This document shows positions 9,613 through 18,916 of a stretch of 64,000 nucleotides of DNA, one piece after another; the first letter of the stretch is position 1, and each line of letters opens with the position of its first letter. Under the pieces are notes generated by a model. That model made no database searches and was not told the origin of the DNA. It saw nothing but the letters and a program-made list of their open reading frames with translations. Made by a program: the position numbers and the translations under genes. The stretch comes from Providencia heimbachae ATCC 35613 (lineage in GTDB: Bacteria; Pseudomonadota; Gammaproteobacteria; Enterobacterales; Enterobacteriaceae), in assembly GCF_001655055.1 (NCBI RefSeq), contig NZ_LXEW01000015.1, forward strand, positions 156,833 to 220,832, given 5' to 3'.

Positions 9613-11013
9613 ATGACAGTAGCGCCTGTAGTCGACGTACTGCAAGGCCAAGTAACGGTAGGCTCAGAAGTCACCGTTCAAGGCTGGGTACGTACAAGGA
9701 GAGATTCAAAAGCGGGTTTTTCTTTCCTCGCCGTTTATGACGGTTCCTGTTTTAATCCGTTACAGGCTATCATCAATAATAATTTACCGAATTATAATGA
9801 CGAAGTTCTGCACCTGACAACGGGTTGTTCTGTCGAAGTGACGGGTACTGTAAAAGAATCTCAAGGTCAAGGCCAATCCTTTGAGCTTGACGCTACAGCA
9901 GTTAAAGTCGTCGGTTGGGTTGAAGATCCAGAAACTTACCCAATGGCGGCAAAACGCCACAGTGTTGAATTCCTACGTGAAGCGGCTCACTTACGCCCAC
10001 GCACTAACTTAATTGGTGCTGTTGCACGTGTTCGCCACACACTGGCACAAGCGCTGCATCGTTTCTTCGATGAGCAAGGCTTTTTCTGGGTATCAACCCC
10101 GCTTATTACCGCATCAGATACTGAAGGTGCCGGCGAAATGTTCCGTGTTTCAACATTGGACTACAACAATTTGCCACGTAATGACAAAGGCGAAGTTGAT
10201 TTTAGCGAAGATTTCTTTGGGCGCGAAGCCTTCCTAACGGTATCCGGCCAGCTCAATGGCGAAGCTTATGCTACTGCCATCAGCAAAATTTATACTTTTG
10301 GTCCAACCTTCCGTGCAGAAAACTCAAATACCAGCCGCCACCTCGCTGAGTTTTGGATGCTCGAACCTGAAGTGGCTTTTGCAAACTTAGACGATGTCGC
10401 CGGTTTAGCAGAAAAAATGCTCAAGTATGCCTTTAAAGCCGCACTCGATGAACGCCGTGATGACCTTGAGTTTTTTGCACAGCGTATCGATAAAGACGTC
10501 ATTAACCGCCTTGAAAGCTTTGTAGATTCCGATTTCGCCCAAGTTGATTACACGGATGCGATTAAAATCCTTGAAAACTGTGGTCAGAAATTTGAAAACC
10601 CAGTTTATTGGGGTGTTGATATGTCCTCTGAGCATGAGCGTTATTTAGCGGAACAACACTTTAAAGCGCCAGTTGTCGTTAAAAACTACCCGAAAGACAT
10701 CAAAGCTTTCTATATGCGCCTAAATGAAGATGGCAAAACGGTTGCTGCGATGGATGTATTAGCGCCGGGCATTGGCGAGATCATCGGCGGTTCACAACGT
10801 GAAGAACGTTTGGATATGCTTGATGCACGTCTTGAAGCGATGGGCATGAATAAAGAAGATTACTGGTGGTATCGCGACCTTCGCCGTTACGGCACGGTTC
10901 CACACTCCGGTTTTGGTCTTGGATTTGAGCGTTTAGTTGCTTACGTGACCGGTGTCGGTAACGTTCGTGAGGTTATCGCCTTCCCACGTACCCCAAGAAA
11001 CGCAGCATTCTAA
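9613..11013 (+). CDS. asnS: Asparaginyl-tRNA synthetase
   Basis: 466 aa from the ATG at 9613, the same length as E. coli; an in-frame ATG six codons upstream (9595) is possible, but AGAGAG lies about 10 bases before 9613 and homologues begin there. Class IIb aaRS: an N-terminal OB-fold anticodon-binding domain (about 15-100) and a class II catalytic core with [22 protein letters not shown] (motif 2 region) and GFGLGFERL (motif 3). It charges tRNA-Asn with asparagine in the cytoplasm. It sits between pncB and the porin, as in E. coli. Confidence 0.97.
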   Translation: MTVAPVVDVLQGQVTVGSEVTVQGWVRTRRDSKAGFSFLAVYDGSCFNPLQAIINNNLPNYNDEVLHLTTGCSVEVTGTVKESQGQGQSFELDATAVKVVGWVEDPETYPMAAKRHSVEFLREAAHLRPRTNLIGAVARVRHTLAQALHRFFDEQGFFWVSTPLITASDTEGAGEMFRVSTLDYNNLPRNDKGEVDFSEDFFGREAFLTVSGQLNGEAYATAISKIYTFGPTFRAENSNTSRHLAEFWMLEPEVAFANLDDVAGLAEKMLKYAFKAALDERRDDLEFFAQRIDKDVINRLESFVDSDFAQVDYTDAIKILENCGQKFENPVYWGVDMSSEHERYLAEQHFKAPVVVKNYPKDIKAFYMRLNEDGKTVAAMDVLAPGIGEIIGGSQREERLDMLDARLEAMGMNKEDYWWYRDLRRYGTVPHSGFGLGFERLVAYVTGVGNVREVIAFPRTPRNAAF

Positions 11014-11024
11014 TGTTTGTCTAC

Positions 11025-11053
11025 AGTGTAGTGCGAATTTATCGCACTACACT
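11025..11053 (+). terminator. asnS terminator
   Basis: A perfect 12-bp stem AGTGTAGTGCGA / TCGCACTACACT with a five-base loop, followed by GATTTATTAAT. Confidence 0.8.
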
Positions 11054-11379
11054 GATTTATTAATATCACCTTAGCATTTCAACTCAGCATACCTTCTTTT
11101 TGATATTGGCGACAAAACTAAAGTCGCTCACTGATATTTGTTAACTGGATCACAATTTTTACGTTATCGCCTTATAATTGACCCTTTTGAACAATCTACT
11201 GCCCCATAGCTAAGAATAATCTGCTTTTTCGATTCGATTTTTCATTTCAACAACGATAAAAAATCATTTTTACTTACCTAAGTTACTCAAAAAAAGTTCA
11301 ATTCGACTTGTGAAAAAGTTCCATTAATTTTGTAATATTTTTTAAACTGGTACGATGAGCGGTTATTTTTTAATCTAAC

Positions 11380-11580
11380 TTTTACATTTAGAAACACCCT
11401 GTTACCATTTGTTGCAGAATCTTCGTTTTTGTAGCATTTTGAGGGTAGATAATTTTATTTATCAATGGAACACTGGTCGCCGACATAGACGACACTAATC
11501 TCTCATAAATAGTTCCAAATAATTTTGCGAATTGTTTTTGGCAGTGGCAGGTGTCCGAAAATAACACCAATGAGGGTAAT
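11380..11580 (+). promoter_or_regulatory. Porin promoter and leader: OmpR-type boxes and conserved MicF-target leader
   Basis: TTTTACATTTAGAAACA at 11380-11396 matches the E. coli ompF OmpR box (TTTTAC-W-TTT-K-G-WW-ACA), followed by GTTACCATTTGTTGC. The next stretch, TTTTTGTAGCATTTTGAGGG, resembles the E. coli ompF promoter. In the leader, GGCAGTGGCAGGTGTC (11540-11555) and TGAGGGTAATAATAATGATG are almost the same as in E. coli ompF mRNA, where this segment pairs with the antisense sRNA MicF. Regulation by OmpR and MicF is therefore inferred by similarity. Confidence 0.65.
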
Positions 11581-11584
11581 AATA

Positions 11585-12715
11585 ATGATGAAGCGCAATA
11601 TTCTTGCAATAGTTATCCCAGCTCTGTTGTCTGCAGGCGCAGCAAACGCAGCTGAAGTTTACAACAAAGACGGCAACAAGTTAGACGTTTACGGTAAAGT
11701 TGACGTTCGTCACTACTTCGCTGATGCTGGTAAAAAAGGCAGCCAAGACGGTGATGATTCACGTGTTCGTTTAGGTGTTAAAGGTGATACTCAAATCACT
11801 GACCAACTGACTGGTTTTGGTCGTTTCGAGTGGGAAACTAAAACTAACAAAGCTGAAAACGAAGGCGAAAATAAAAACCGTCTAGCTTATGCTGGTCTGA
11901 AATTTGCTGACTTCGGTTCAATCGACTACGGCCGTAACTACGGTGTGGTATACGACACGAACGCATGGACCGACGTATTCCCATTATGGGGTGCGGACAC
12001 TATGGCTCAAACTGATAACTTCATGACTAGCCGTAACCGTAATCTATTAACTTACCGTAACAGCGATATGTTCGGTTATGTTGATGGCCTGAGTTTTGCT
12101 CTGCAATACCAAGGTAAAAACGGCGATGACAACCTGTCTGCATCAAAATCAGGCATGGCTAAAGACAATGGTGACGGCTACGGTTTCTCTACCGCTTATG
12201 ATTTAGGTTGGGGCGTTACACTGGGTGGTGGTTACTCTAATTCTTCCCGTACTCCAGACCAGAAATCAGGTTCTGTTACTGTAGCTCCAGGTGTTGATGC
12301 GCATAGTGCAACTGGTAAACGTGCTGAAGCTTGGAACGTTGGTGGTAAATTTGACGCTAACAACGTTTACTTAGCAGCAATGTACGGTCAAACACTGAAC
12401 ACAACTCGTTACAGTGAGTACAACCTAATCGCTGACAAAACTGAAAACGTTGAATTAGTTGCTCAGTACCTGTTCGACTTCGGTCTGAAACCTTCTATTG
12501 GTTATAACCAATCTAAAGGTAAAAACCTAGGTAATGGCGTTGGTAATAACGACCTAGTTAAATATATCTCTGTAGGTTCTTACTACTACTTCAACAAAAA
12601 CATGTCTGCAGTTGTTGATTACAAAATCAACTTGCTGAAAGACAATGACTTCACTAAAGCAGCTGGTATCAACACTGATAACGTAGTTGGTTTAGGTTTA
12701 GTTTACCAATTCTAA
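11585..12715 (+). CDS. ompF: Outer-membrane general porin, OmpF/OmpC family (OmpF position)
   Basis: 376 aa including a signal peptide [22 protein letters not shown] cleaved before AEVYNKDG. The frame is open further upstream, but the GAGGG Shine-Dalgarno at 11572-11576 and E. coli ompF homology fix the start at 11585 (or 11588). It is a 16-strand trimeric beta-barrel for small hydrophilic solutes, ending in the assembly signal GLVYQF with terminal Phe. Its place between asnS and aspC is that of ompF. The constriction loop L3 differs from E. coli: the PEFGGD motif is replaced by PLWGAD. It resembles the Providencia stuartii Omp-Pst porins, but I cannot say which one. Confidence 0.9.
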   Translation: MMKRNILAIVIPALLSAGAANAAEVYNKDGNKLDVYGKVDVRHYFADAGKKGSQDGDDSRVRLGVKGDTQITDQLTGFGRFEWETKTNKAENEGENKNRLAYAGLKFADFGSIDYGRNYGVVYDTNAWTDVFPLWGADTMAQTDNFMTSRNRNLLTYRNSDMFGYVDGLSFALQYQGKNGDDNLSASKSGMAKDNGDGYGFSTAYDLGWGVTLGGGYSNSSRTPDQKSGSVTVAPGVDAHSATGKRAEAWNVGGKFDANNVYLAAMYGQTLNTTRYSEYNLIADKTENVELVAQYLFDFGLKPSIGYNQSKGKNLGNGVGNNDLVKYISVGSYYYFNKNMSAVVDYKINLLKDNDFTKAAGINTDNVVGLGLVYQF

Positions 12716-12762
12716 TTATCAGTTAACTGATAATCTAGAAACCATAAATATGTTTTTGTCAG

Positions 12763-12787
12763 GCAGCGCTTCGGCGCTGCTTTTTTG
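12763..12787 (+). terminator. Porin terminator
   Basis: GCAGCGC-TTCG-GCGCTGC, a tetraloop hairpin (12763/4-12780), followed by TTTTTTG. Confidence 0.92.
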
Positions 12788-13024
12788 TTTTTATTATGCC
12801 ATTACCAAACTGATTATCTGCCTGCCAGCCCAGCAATTTAGATGTTTTCGCTAGTTTTTTGTTAATTTGTGGTTATATTACATTCAATTCCTATCTAGCT
12901 CACAAGATCTCGCCAATTTTGGCTAAAACTATTGGCAAAAAGTCTTTCCCACGTTACCCTGAGAACTCAACTCGTTCGGCTAAATCGCCTTTCAGCTACA
13001 TAACAGAGCTTTGGAATCGATAAC

Positions 13025-14215
13025 ATGTTTGAAAAAATTACTTCTGCCCCTGCTGACCCTATTCTCGGTCTTGCTGATAGTTTCCGTGCTGACCCCCGTG
13101 ATAATAAAATCAACTTAGGTATTGGCGTCTACAAAGACGAATCCGGTAAAACACCGGTACTTGATACCGTTAAAAAAGCAGAAAAATTCCTGCTTGATAA
13201 CGAGAACACCAAAAACTATCTTGCGATTAGCGGAATGCCAGAATTTGGCCGAGTCACACAAGCGTTGTTGTTTGGTGAAGAACATGAAATTGTGACGTCA
13301 AAACGTGCTCGCACTGCACAAGCTCCTGGTGGTACTGGTGCCCTACGTATTGCCGCTGACTTTATTGCCAAACAAACTAATGCTAAACGTGTTTGGATAA
13401 GCAACCCTACGTGGCCTAACCACAACAATATTTTCGAAGCTGCAGGCTTAGAGGTTTGCACCTACAACTACTATAGTGCCGCTAAGCATGATATCGATTT
13501 TGACGGTATGTTAGCGAGTTTGGCGACTGCAACCGCGGGTGATGCAATTGTATTACATGGCTGCTGCCATAACCCGACCGGTATTGACCCAACGGTTGAA
13601 CAATGGACTAAACTGGCTGACCTTTGCGCAGAAAAAGGCCTGCTACCTATTTTCGACTTTGCTTATCAAGGTTTCGCAAAAGGTTTAGATGAAGACGCTG
13701 CTGGCCTGCGTATCTTCACCCAAAACAACCCTGAAATGATTGTGGCAAGCTCGTTCTCTAAAAACTTCGGTTTGTATAACGAACGTGTTGGTGCTTGCAC
13801 CATTATCGCGAAAGACAGCGATAATGCAGAACGTGCATTTAGCCAAGCAAAAGCGGTTATCCGTGCTAACTACTCAAACCCACCAGCACATGGTGCAGCG
13901 GTAGTGACTACCATATTGTCTGACGAAGTCTTAAAAGCCGAATGGGTTCAAGAATTAACCGCTATGCGTGAGCGTATTAAGCGCATGCGTCAACTACTGG
14001 TGAAAACATTGGAAGAGAAAGGCGCTAAACAAGACTTTAGCTTCATTATCAACCAAAATGGTATGTTCTCCTTCAGTGGGTTGACTAAAGAGCAGGTAGA
14101 GCGTCTACGTAGCGAATTTGGCATCTATGCGGTGAGCTCTGGGCGTATTAACGTCGCAGGCTTAACCCTCGAGAATATGGTTCCACTGTGTGATGCTATT
14201 GTAAAAGTCCTATAA
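13025..14215 (+). CDS. aspC: Aromatic/aspartate aminotransferase AspC
   Basis: 396 aa, the E. coli length. PLP-dependent fold-type I class I aminotransferase that interconverts aspartate/2-oxoglutarate and oxaloacetate/glutamate and also handles aromatic amino acids. The PLP lysine is K246 in [15 protein letters not shown]; other family motifs are [17 protein letters not shown] and a C-terminal GRINVAGL with the substrate-carboxylate arginine. Single gene with its own terminator, following the porin as in E. coli. About 230 bp of upstream DNA after the porin terminator shows no other gene. Confidence 0.96.
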   Translation: MFEKITSAPADPILGLADSFRADPRDNKINLGIGVYKDESGKTPVLDTVKKAEKFLLDNENTKNYLAISGMPEFGRVTQALLFGEEHEIVTSKRARTAQAPGGTGALRIAADFIAKQTNAKRVWISNPTWPNHNNIFEAAGLEVCTYNYYSAAKHDIDFDGMLASLATATAGDAIVLHGCCHNPTGIDPTVEQWTKLADLCAEKGLLPIFDFAYQGFAKGLDEDAAGLRIFTQNNPEMIVASSFSKNFGLYNERVGACTIIAKDSDNAERAFSQAKAVIRANYSNPPAHGAAVVTTILSDEVLKAEWVQELTAMRERIKRMRQLLVKTLEEKGAKQDFSFIINQNGMFSFSGLTKEQVERLRSEFGIYAVSSGRINVAGLTLENMVPLCDAIVKVL

Positions 14216-14241
14216 GATCCCCTTCTTAGGCTGAACAATTG

Positions 14242-14272
14242 AAAACACCCCTTATGGGGTGTTTTTTTATTT
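14242..14272. terminator. Terminator between convergent aspC and ycbL
   Basis: AAAACACCCC-TTAT-GGGGTGTTTT followed by TTTATTTC on the plus strand. It serves aspC and may also serve ycbL from the other side. Confidence 0.88.
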
Positions 14273-14305
14273 CTAGGGATTTTTATCTTGAGAAATTAGG
14301 CTAAA

Positions 14306-14953
14306 TTACCAAACAGGTTGTTCATCCTGTAAAAAAGGGTTGGTTTTACGTTCATGACCTAAATTTGACATGGGCCCATGACCGGGAATGAACTGATAAT
14401 CATCACCAAGAGGCAGGACTTTATTTTTGATTGAAGCGATTAAATCCTGATGATTACCACGAGGGAAATCACTGCGGCCAACGCCCCCTTTAAATAACAC
14501 ATCACCCATTGAAATAAGCTTATCGGCACGATTAACAAAAATAATATGCCCCGGTGTGTGTCCCGGGCAATGTAATACATCAAAGCTGATTGCACCACAG
14601 GTGACTGTATCCCCTTCTTCTAACCAGTAGTCAGGGGTAAAGTCTGGGCATTCACCAATATAAAACATCGCATTTTGTTCAGCTAAATTTTCGATCCAGA
14701 AGGCATCTTCTTTATCAGGTCCATAAATAGGCACTGAGAAGTGTTTAGAAAGTATCGCTGATGCGCCAATATGGTCTGAGTGACCATGTGTCAGAAGAAT
14801 TTTAGTCAATTTGAGTCCACGGCTTTCAATGGCAGAAATTATTTTTTCTGCTTCACCACCCGGATCAACAACCACTGCTTCCATTGAATTTTCATCCCAA
14901 ACCACCTGACAATTCTGCATGAAGGGAGTTACTGGGATAATAATGTATTTCAT
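14306..14953 (-). CDS. ycbL: YcbL, metallo-beta-lactamase-fold hydrolase (glyoxalase II type)
   Basis: 215 aa, same as E. coli YcbL. Single-domain metallo-beta-lactamase fold with the metal-binding motif THGHSDHIG, a second histidine in [10 protein letters not shown], the bridging aspartate in [14 protein letters not shown] and a C-terminal PGHGP histidine. The Salmonella homologue has glyoxalase II (S-lactoylglutathione hydrolase) activity; the real substrate here is inferred. It is short compared with GloB, lacking the C-terminal substrate domain. It lies just downstream of mepK on the same strand (gap about 40 bp) and is probably cotranscribed. Confidence 0.92.
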   Translation of the reverse strand: MKYIIIPVTPFMQNCQVVWDENSMEAVVVDPGGEAEKIISAIESRGLKLTKILLTHGHSDHIGASAILSKHFSVPIYGPDKEDAFWIENLAEQNAMFYIGECPDFTPDYWLEEGDTVTCGAISFDVLHCPGHTPGHIIFVNRADKLISMGDVLFKGGVGRSDFPRGNHQDLIASIKNKVLPLGDDYQFIPGHGPMSNLGHERKTNPFLQDEQPVW

Positions 14954-14992
14954 TGAACAATTACTCCGTAATCTGTGTCACCTAGGCACAGA

Positions 14993-15541
14993 TTACCATG
15001 TTCTTGCGGGTCCTGTATCGATATGTACAAAATTGCTTTTTGGATAATAACCGACACCGCCCGATTTCATTTTTAGGGCTGCTTTACGCACGTTGCTTAA
15101 CTGCAAGCCTTCGATGTGAAAATCCATCGCTTGCCCACGAGTGTGATAGCTTTTCTTAGCAACACCGGAGCCTTTATGACGTAAGGCATTATTCGTTTCT
15201 AATGAACGATACCCAGAAATTAATTGAACAGGCTTATTGGTGCCCATCATTACTTGTAATAGGTAGATTTGATCAAACAATTTGGGATCAATCGTTTTCA
15301 CTTTATCGCAACGATAATCGCGGAAAAGGTGATTTAAACGCGCAAGTTCAGACTTGTTATAACTACGTCCATTAAAAAATTCTGTTTTTAAAAACTCGCC
15401 AGTATTGAGATTTTGAAATCTTAGAATTCTTGGGCGTGGTGTTGTCATTGCAGCAAAAACATGGCTTGGTAATAAACTGAGGCCAATGGTGGCCGCGCCA
15501 ATTCCCAACCACTTCCTGCGGTTTTGGTCAATAATATCCAT
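14993..15541 (-). CDS. mepK: Murein endopeptidase MepK (YcbK, DUF882/M15-like), Tat-exported
   Basis: 182 aa as in E. coli. The N-terminus carries a twin-arginine signal: RRKWLG followed by a hydrophobic stretch ending SHVFA. The mature part is a peptidase M15-like domain with GYRS, HTRGQAMDFH (zinc ligands) and a C-terminal FVHIDTGPARTW. E. coli MepK cleaves 4-3 and especially LD-type 3-3 cross-links in peptidoglycan, so its neighbour ldtD, which makes 3-3 links, is a natural functional partner. Acts in the periplasm. Confidence 0.92.
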   Translation of the reverse strand: MDIIDQNRRKWLGIGAATIGLSLLPSHVFAAMTTPRPRILRFQNLNTGEFLKTEFFNGRSYNKSELARLNHLFRDYRCDKVKTIDPKLFDQIYLLQVMMGTNKPVQLISGYRSLETNNALRHKGSGVAKKSYHTRGQAMDFHIEGLQLSNVRKAALKMKSGGVGYYPKSNFVHIDTGPARTW

Positions 15542-15803
15542 AGGTGATAACTCAGGCCTTCATAATTTCAACAAAAGTAATTGCACTAAAAAGCAATTTA
15601 ACCTATTCAGTCTAGCAAATGATGTTTCGCTTTAATGTATAATTATGTAAATAAATACATTAATTACGCAAAATTCATTTCATTTTCGCCAAAAAGTGAG
15701 TTTCATCACTTAATCTGCGACTAACTGAACCTATATAACTAATGGCTTATCTTAAGCAATAATGAAGAATAACCAACAGAAGTTATGTGAAATGATATGA
15801 ATA

Positions 15804-15827
15804 TTTAGGGAGGTTTCCCCCCCTAAA
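15804..15827 (-). terminator. Possible ldtD terminator
   Basis: TTTAGGG (15804-15810) and CCCTAAA (15821-15827) pair, with extra G:C pairs inside. The trailing T-tract on the minus strand is weak (ATATTCAT), so this is tentative. Confidence 0.4.
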
Positions 15828-15835
15828 CACCAAAT

Positions 15836-17596
15836 TTAATGCAGAATATTTTTTATGACAGGAAGGTACTTTTCAGCATTATCGATACTGTTATCATATT
15901 GATAAATATCTGCACGGTATTGAGGCTGGTTCTCGTTATCAACCCAAGCCGTTTGGTAATAAAGATAAACAGGGATCCTATCCGGTATATTCACGTAACG
16001 GGTCGACCCTTCTTTTAAAGCCCCATCAATCCGTTTTTGCTCCCATCCCGCATCGCCTAATAATATGCTCGCCAGCTCACTGGCTTTATTCACTCGCACA
16101 CATCCAGAACTAATCGCTCTTGCATTGCGGTTAAATAAACTGTGGTTTGGCGTATCGTGCAAATAAATTGCATCAGAACTTGGCATATTGAATTTATAAC
16201 GTCCTAATGAATTCGTTGGCCCTGGCGCTTGTCTGACACGATAAGGAAAATTCGCAGGTGTGATATTTTCCCAATCAATTGAATAAGGGTCAATTTCAAA
16301 TGAGTCCTGTCCCCAACCTGAATAAACCGTATAACCTTTACGGCTAAAATAGCTTGGATCTTGTTTGCCTTTCGGTGCGATATCCTTACGCGCCATACTT
16401 GTCGGCACACTCCAAGGCGGATTAATCACCACATTATTAAGCGCACTGCTCATTATCGGGGTTTTACGATCTGCACGACCCACAATCACTTTAGAGTCTA
16501 AAATGACTTCATCATTTAAATAAAAATTTAATGAGTAACCCGGAATATTCACTAAAATTCCGGTTCCACCACTGGCGGGGATAATGCGTAAGCGTTGAAT
16601 ATTCAATGCCATTAAACCGGCTTTTTGCTTAGGTTTCATGTTTAACCAAACTCGGGTACCTTTCCCCACAACACCATCTGCCTCTAAGCCATATTGCAAT
16701 TGAAACTTTTTCACTGCATCGACTAACGCTTCATCATATAGACGAGATGCTGTCGTTGTAGTTTCAGCTGCTTGCTCTGTTGCTTGCTCAGCAACTTGGG
16801 CAATAGTTTCAGGGGATTCAACCGATAAGCTTTCGCCTTCTAGCAGCCCATCTCGTTGAAGGATCTGGCGTAGTACAATCACATCATCGCTTGATTGGCC
16901 CGGCTTTAACGTCTTAGTACCCACAATTTCCAGATCATCTTCTGGCATTGCCAATTGCTTAAGCATTTCTTTATGCATTGGTTGATACATTGGGTGATTA
17001 ATTGCTTGTGATTTAATCCATTCACCTAGACTATTTTGTGAAACTGAATTTAACCAAGGCTGCATTTGCAGATCAGTTGGCGCAATCATTTTATAAGGGC
17101 GACTCGTATACAGCCAATATTGACCGCTCGCTTGAATAGAAGAGAGATATTGTAGATACCCCATCATTGCATCAGATAAAATGACATCTCGGCCTAGCTC
17201 ACTCAGTTGGCTATTTTCCAGTAATAATAGCCATTCACTGAATTGCGGCTGTACACCAGAAAGTGCCAATTCCGCTAATTGCTGCTGAAATTGTCCAATT
17301 GCGGTTTCATCTTGCCACAGCAATTGCATCTGTCTGTCAGCATAAACTTTAGCAAGCTGCTTGGTAAATATCGGTTTCACATCCACAGGGAGCGATGCGG
17401 TTATTTTAGCCAAACTTTCGACTGGTGTAATCGTAGCGACTGCGTTTAATTCAACAATAGCGGGTTGCTGTAATTCCGTTGTATTTTGTTGCGTTGTTTG
17501 TTGCGTTGTTTCTTGCGCTGAAAATGCAGGAAACTGCAGAGCCATCAGCCCACATATTACGGAGACTTGCAGAGCTTTCACTCTTCTCTTTGCCAT
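15836..17596 (-). CDS. ldtD: L,D-transpeptidase LdtD (YcbB)
   Basis: 586 aa (615 in E. coli). Periplasmic enzyme that forms 3-3 (mDap-mDap) cross-links in peptidoglycan; it can bypass beta-lactam-sensitive transpeptidases. Order: N-terminal signal or anchor (VICGLMALQFPAFSA), scaffold domain, peptidoglycan-binding domain about 240-320 (DEALVDAVKKFQLQYGLEADG), then the YkuD catalytic domain. The catalytic cysteine is C499 in SSGCVRV, with the histidine of YLHDTPN upstream. A low-complexity insert rich in Glu, Ala and Thr (VAEQATEQAAETTTT, about 265-285) splits the peptidoglycan-binding domain, and a Thr/Gln-rich stretch follows the signal peptide; both look like flexible linkers. Confidence 0.95.
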   Translation of the reverse strand: MAKRRVKALQVSVICGLMALQFPAFSAQETTQQTTQQNTTELQQPAIVELNAVATITPVESLAKITASLPVDVKPIFTKQLAKVYADRQMQLLWQDETAIGQFQQQLAELALSGVQPQFSEWLLLLENSQLSELGRDVILSDAMMGYLQYLSSIQASGQYWLYTSRPYKMIAPTDLQMQPWLNSVSQNSLGEWIKSQAINHPMYQPMHKEMLKQLAMPEDDLEIVGTKTLKPGQSSDDVIVLRQILQRDGLLEGESLSVESPETIAQVAEQATEQAAETTTTASRLYDEALVDAVKKFQLQYGLEADGVVGKGTRVWLNMKPKQKAGLMALNIQRLRIIPASGGTGILVNIPGYSLNFYLNDEVILDSKVIVGRADRKTPIMSSALNNVVINPPWSVPTSMARKDIAPKGKQDPSYFSRKGYTVYSGWGQDSFEIDPYSIDWENITPANFPYRVRQAPGPTNSLGRYKFNMPSSDAIYLHDTPNHSLFNRNARAISSGCVRVNKASELASILLGDAGWEQKRIDGALKEGSTRYVNIPDRIPVYLYYQTAWVDNENQPQYRADIYQYDNSIDNAEKYLPVIKNILH

Positions 17597-17901
17597 ACAT
17601 CCACCTTGAGTTACTACATGGATAACAATAGTTTTTATTATAGTTGCTATTTTATTGTATTTAATTGTAAAAACGAATGTTATAGGAATAGACTAATTTT
17701 GTCTTTAAAGAAGATAAAAAGTTATTGGATTGCTGATGATTAAAAAATAGCTATCTGAGAAATAGACTTATTTTCATTTTAAATAACTAAAATGCTATTT
17801 TAAATCGTCTTATACTGATGGGTTTGCTTATTTATATACTGGATAAATTTTTCTATACTTTGTTGATAAATTTAACTTAATCTATATTAAATAAATAAAA
17901 A

Positions 17902-17936
17902 AACAGTTAAAGAAAGAATGACTTCCTTTAACTGTT
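17902..17936 (-). terminator. aphA terminator
   Basis: AACAGTTAAAG (17902-17912) pairs with CTTTAACTGTT (17926-17936); on the minus strand it is followed by TTTTTTATTTATTT. The rest of the gap between ldtD and aphA (17597-17900) is AT-rich with no gene seen. Confidence 0.85.
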
Positions 17937-17951
17937 CAGTATTAATAGATT

Positions 17952-18665
17952 TTAATACTCTGAATTGATAACAACTTCTTCACCAAAACGACCTGCTTTT
18001 GGTAATGGTTGGTAAGATGAATTAGCTGCTCTTAAAACACGAATTCCACGAATATTTAATTCATTTGCTGCCGCAATATCTGCATCAGCATCACCATAAT
18101 AGATAGTCAGTTTATGATCACGCATCCAACTCACTTTATTATTTTGTCCTGGCTCATCACCAGCAAAAATAACAGGATTCATTTTATCCGCAGGAATGGC
18201 TAAGCCTTCTTGAACATATTTAGTGACAGTTTCTGTTTTAGTCTGTGTGCGACCGGTAATAAAGTAAACCTTATCACCTCTATCTAAATGCATTTTAACT
18301 AAATCAATGCCCACTTTTTTCGGCATACTGAATTTATCCCACTCATTATTCATTTTTTCCCAGAATTGAGGATTTTTCAGATAGCTAAAATCTTTTGGCG
18401 AAAATTCAAGTTGTCCACGATAAAAACCAGGACTTGAAAATAAAACAGTATCATCAATATCAAACCCAACCACCGTTGGCGCTTTACCCTCTAAACTTTG
18501 TTTGATCTGTTCAATTGACACCCAGTGTACAGGTTGCTGTTGCGCTAATTCAACGACAGTCACACCTGGACTGACTGTTTCTGGCATCGGCATCTTGGCT
18601 TGAGATGTTGCTGTGAAGCTCAATGCGAGAGCAATGGCACTTAACGTTAGTGTTATTTTTTTCAT
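17952..18665 (-). CDS. aphA: Class B acid phosphatase / phosphotransferase AphA, periplasmic
   Basis: 237 aa, same as E. coli. The signal peptide [23 protein letters not shown] is removed before KMPMPE. Haloacid-dehalogenase superfamily: catalytic FDIDDTVLF with the nucleophilic aspartate, ITGRTQT and YYGDADADI (Mg2+ site). It hydrolyses nucleotides and other organic phosphomonoesters and can transfer phosphate to nucleosides. In E. coli aphA lies elsewhere, so its position between ldtD and mukB is a local rearrangement. A palindrome lies about 50 bp upstream. Confidence 0.95.
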   Translation of the reverse strand: MKKITLTLSAIALALSFTATSQAKMPMPETVSPGVTVVELAQQQPVHWVSIEQIKQSLEGKAPTVVGFDIDDTVLFSSPGFYRGQLEFSPKDFSYLKNPQFWEKMNNEWDKFSMPKKVGIDLVKMHLDRGDKVYFITGRTQTKTETVTKYVQEGLAIPADKMNPVIFAGDEPGQNNKVSWMRDHKLTIYYGDADADIAAANELNIRGIRVLRAANSSYQPLPKAGRFGEEVVINSEY

Positions 18666-18716
18666 ACTTAGCCCTTGAGTTGTTTATCGCGGTTTTCTAT
18701 CGAAACCAAGTGAAAT

Positions 18717-18735
18717 TTGTGATCTTTAATCACAA
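18717..18735. promoter_or_regulatory. Palindrome upstream of aphA
   Basis: TTGTGAT-N5-ATCACAA is a perfect 7-bp inverted repeat about 52 bp before the aphA start. It resembles a CRP site (TGTGA-N6-TCACA), but its inner TGTGA-N7-TCACA spacing is one base too long, so CRP binding is uncertain. Confidence 0.4.
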
Positions 18736-18860
18736 CAAGAGTGATGATATGAGTTTTAATTACATTAAAATGAGACTTATATCTCATTAATGCTCTCAGT
18801 TAGTGACTAACGTTATAATTATGTGAGCTAGGCAATTAATTCAGATTAAAAAATAAATAA

Positions 18861-18891
18861 AAAACCGACATCGTTGCCGAATGCCGGTTTT
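18861..18891 (-). terminator. mukB (mukFEB operon) terminator
   Basis: AAAACCG-CAT and ATG-CGGTTTT arms (one mismatch) form a hairpin; on the minus strand it runs into TTTATTTATTTTTT downstream of the mukB stop. Confidence 0.8.
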
Positions 18892-18916
18892 CAAATCACG
18901 AGCAAAATAGAATGTA

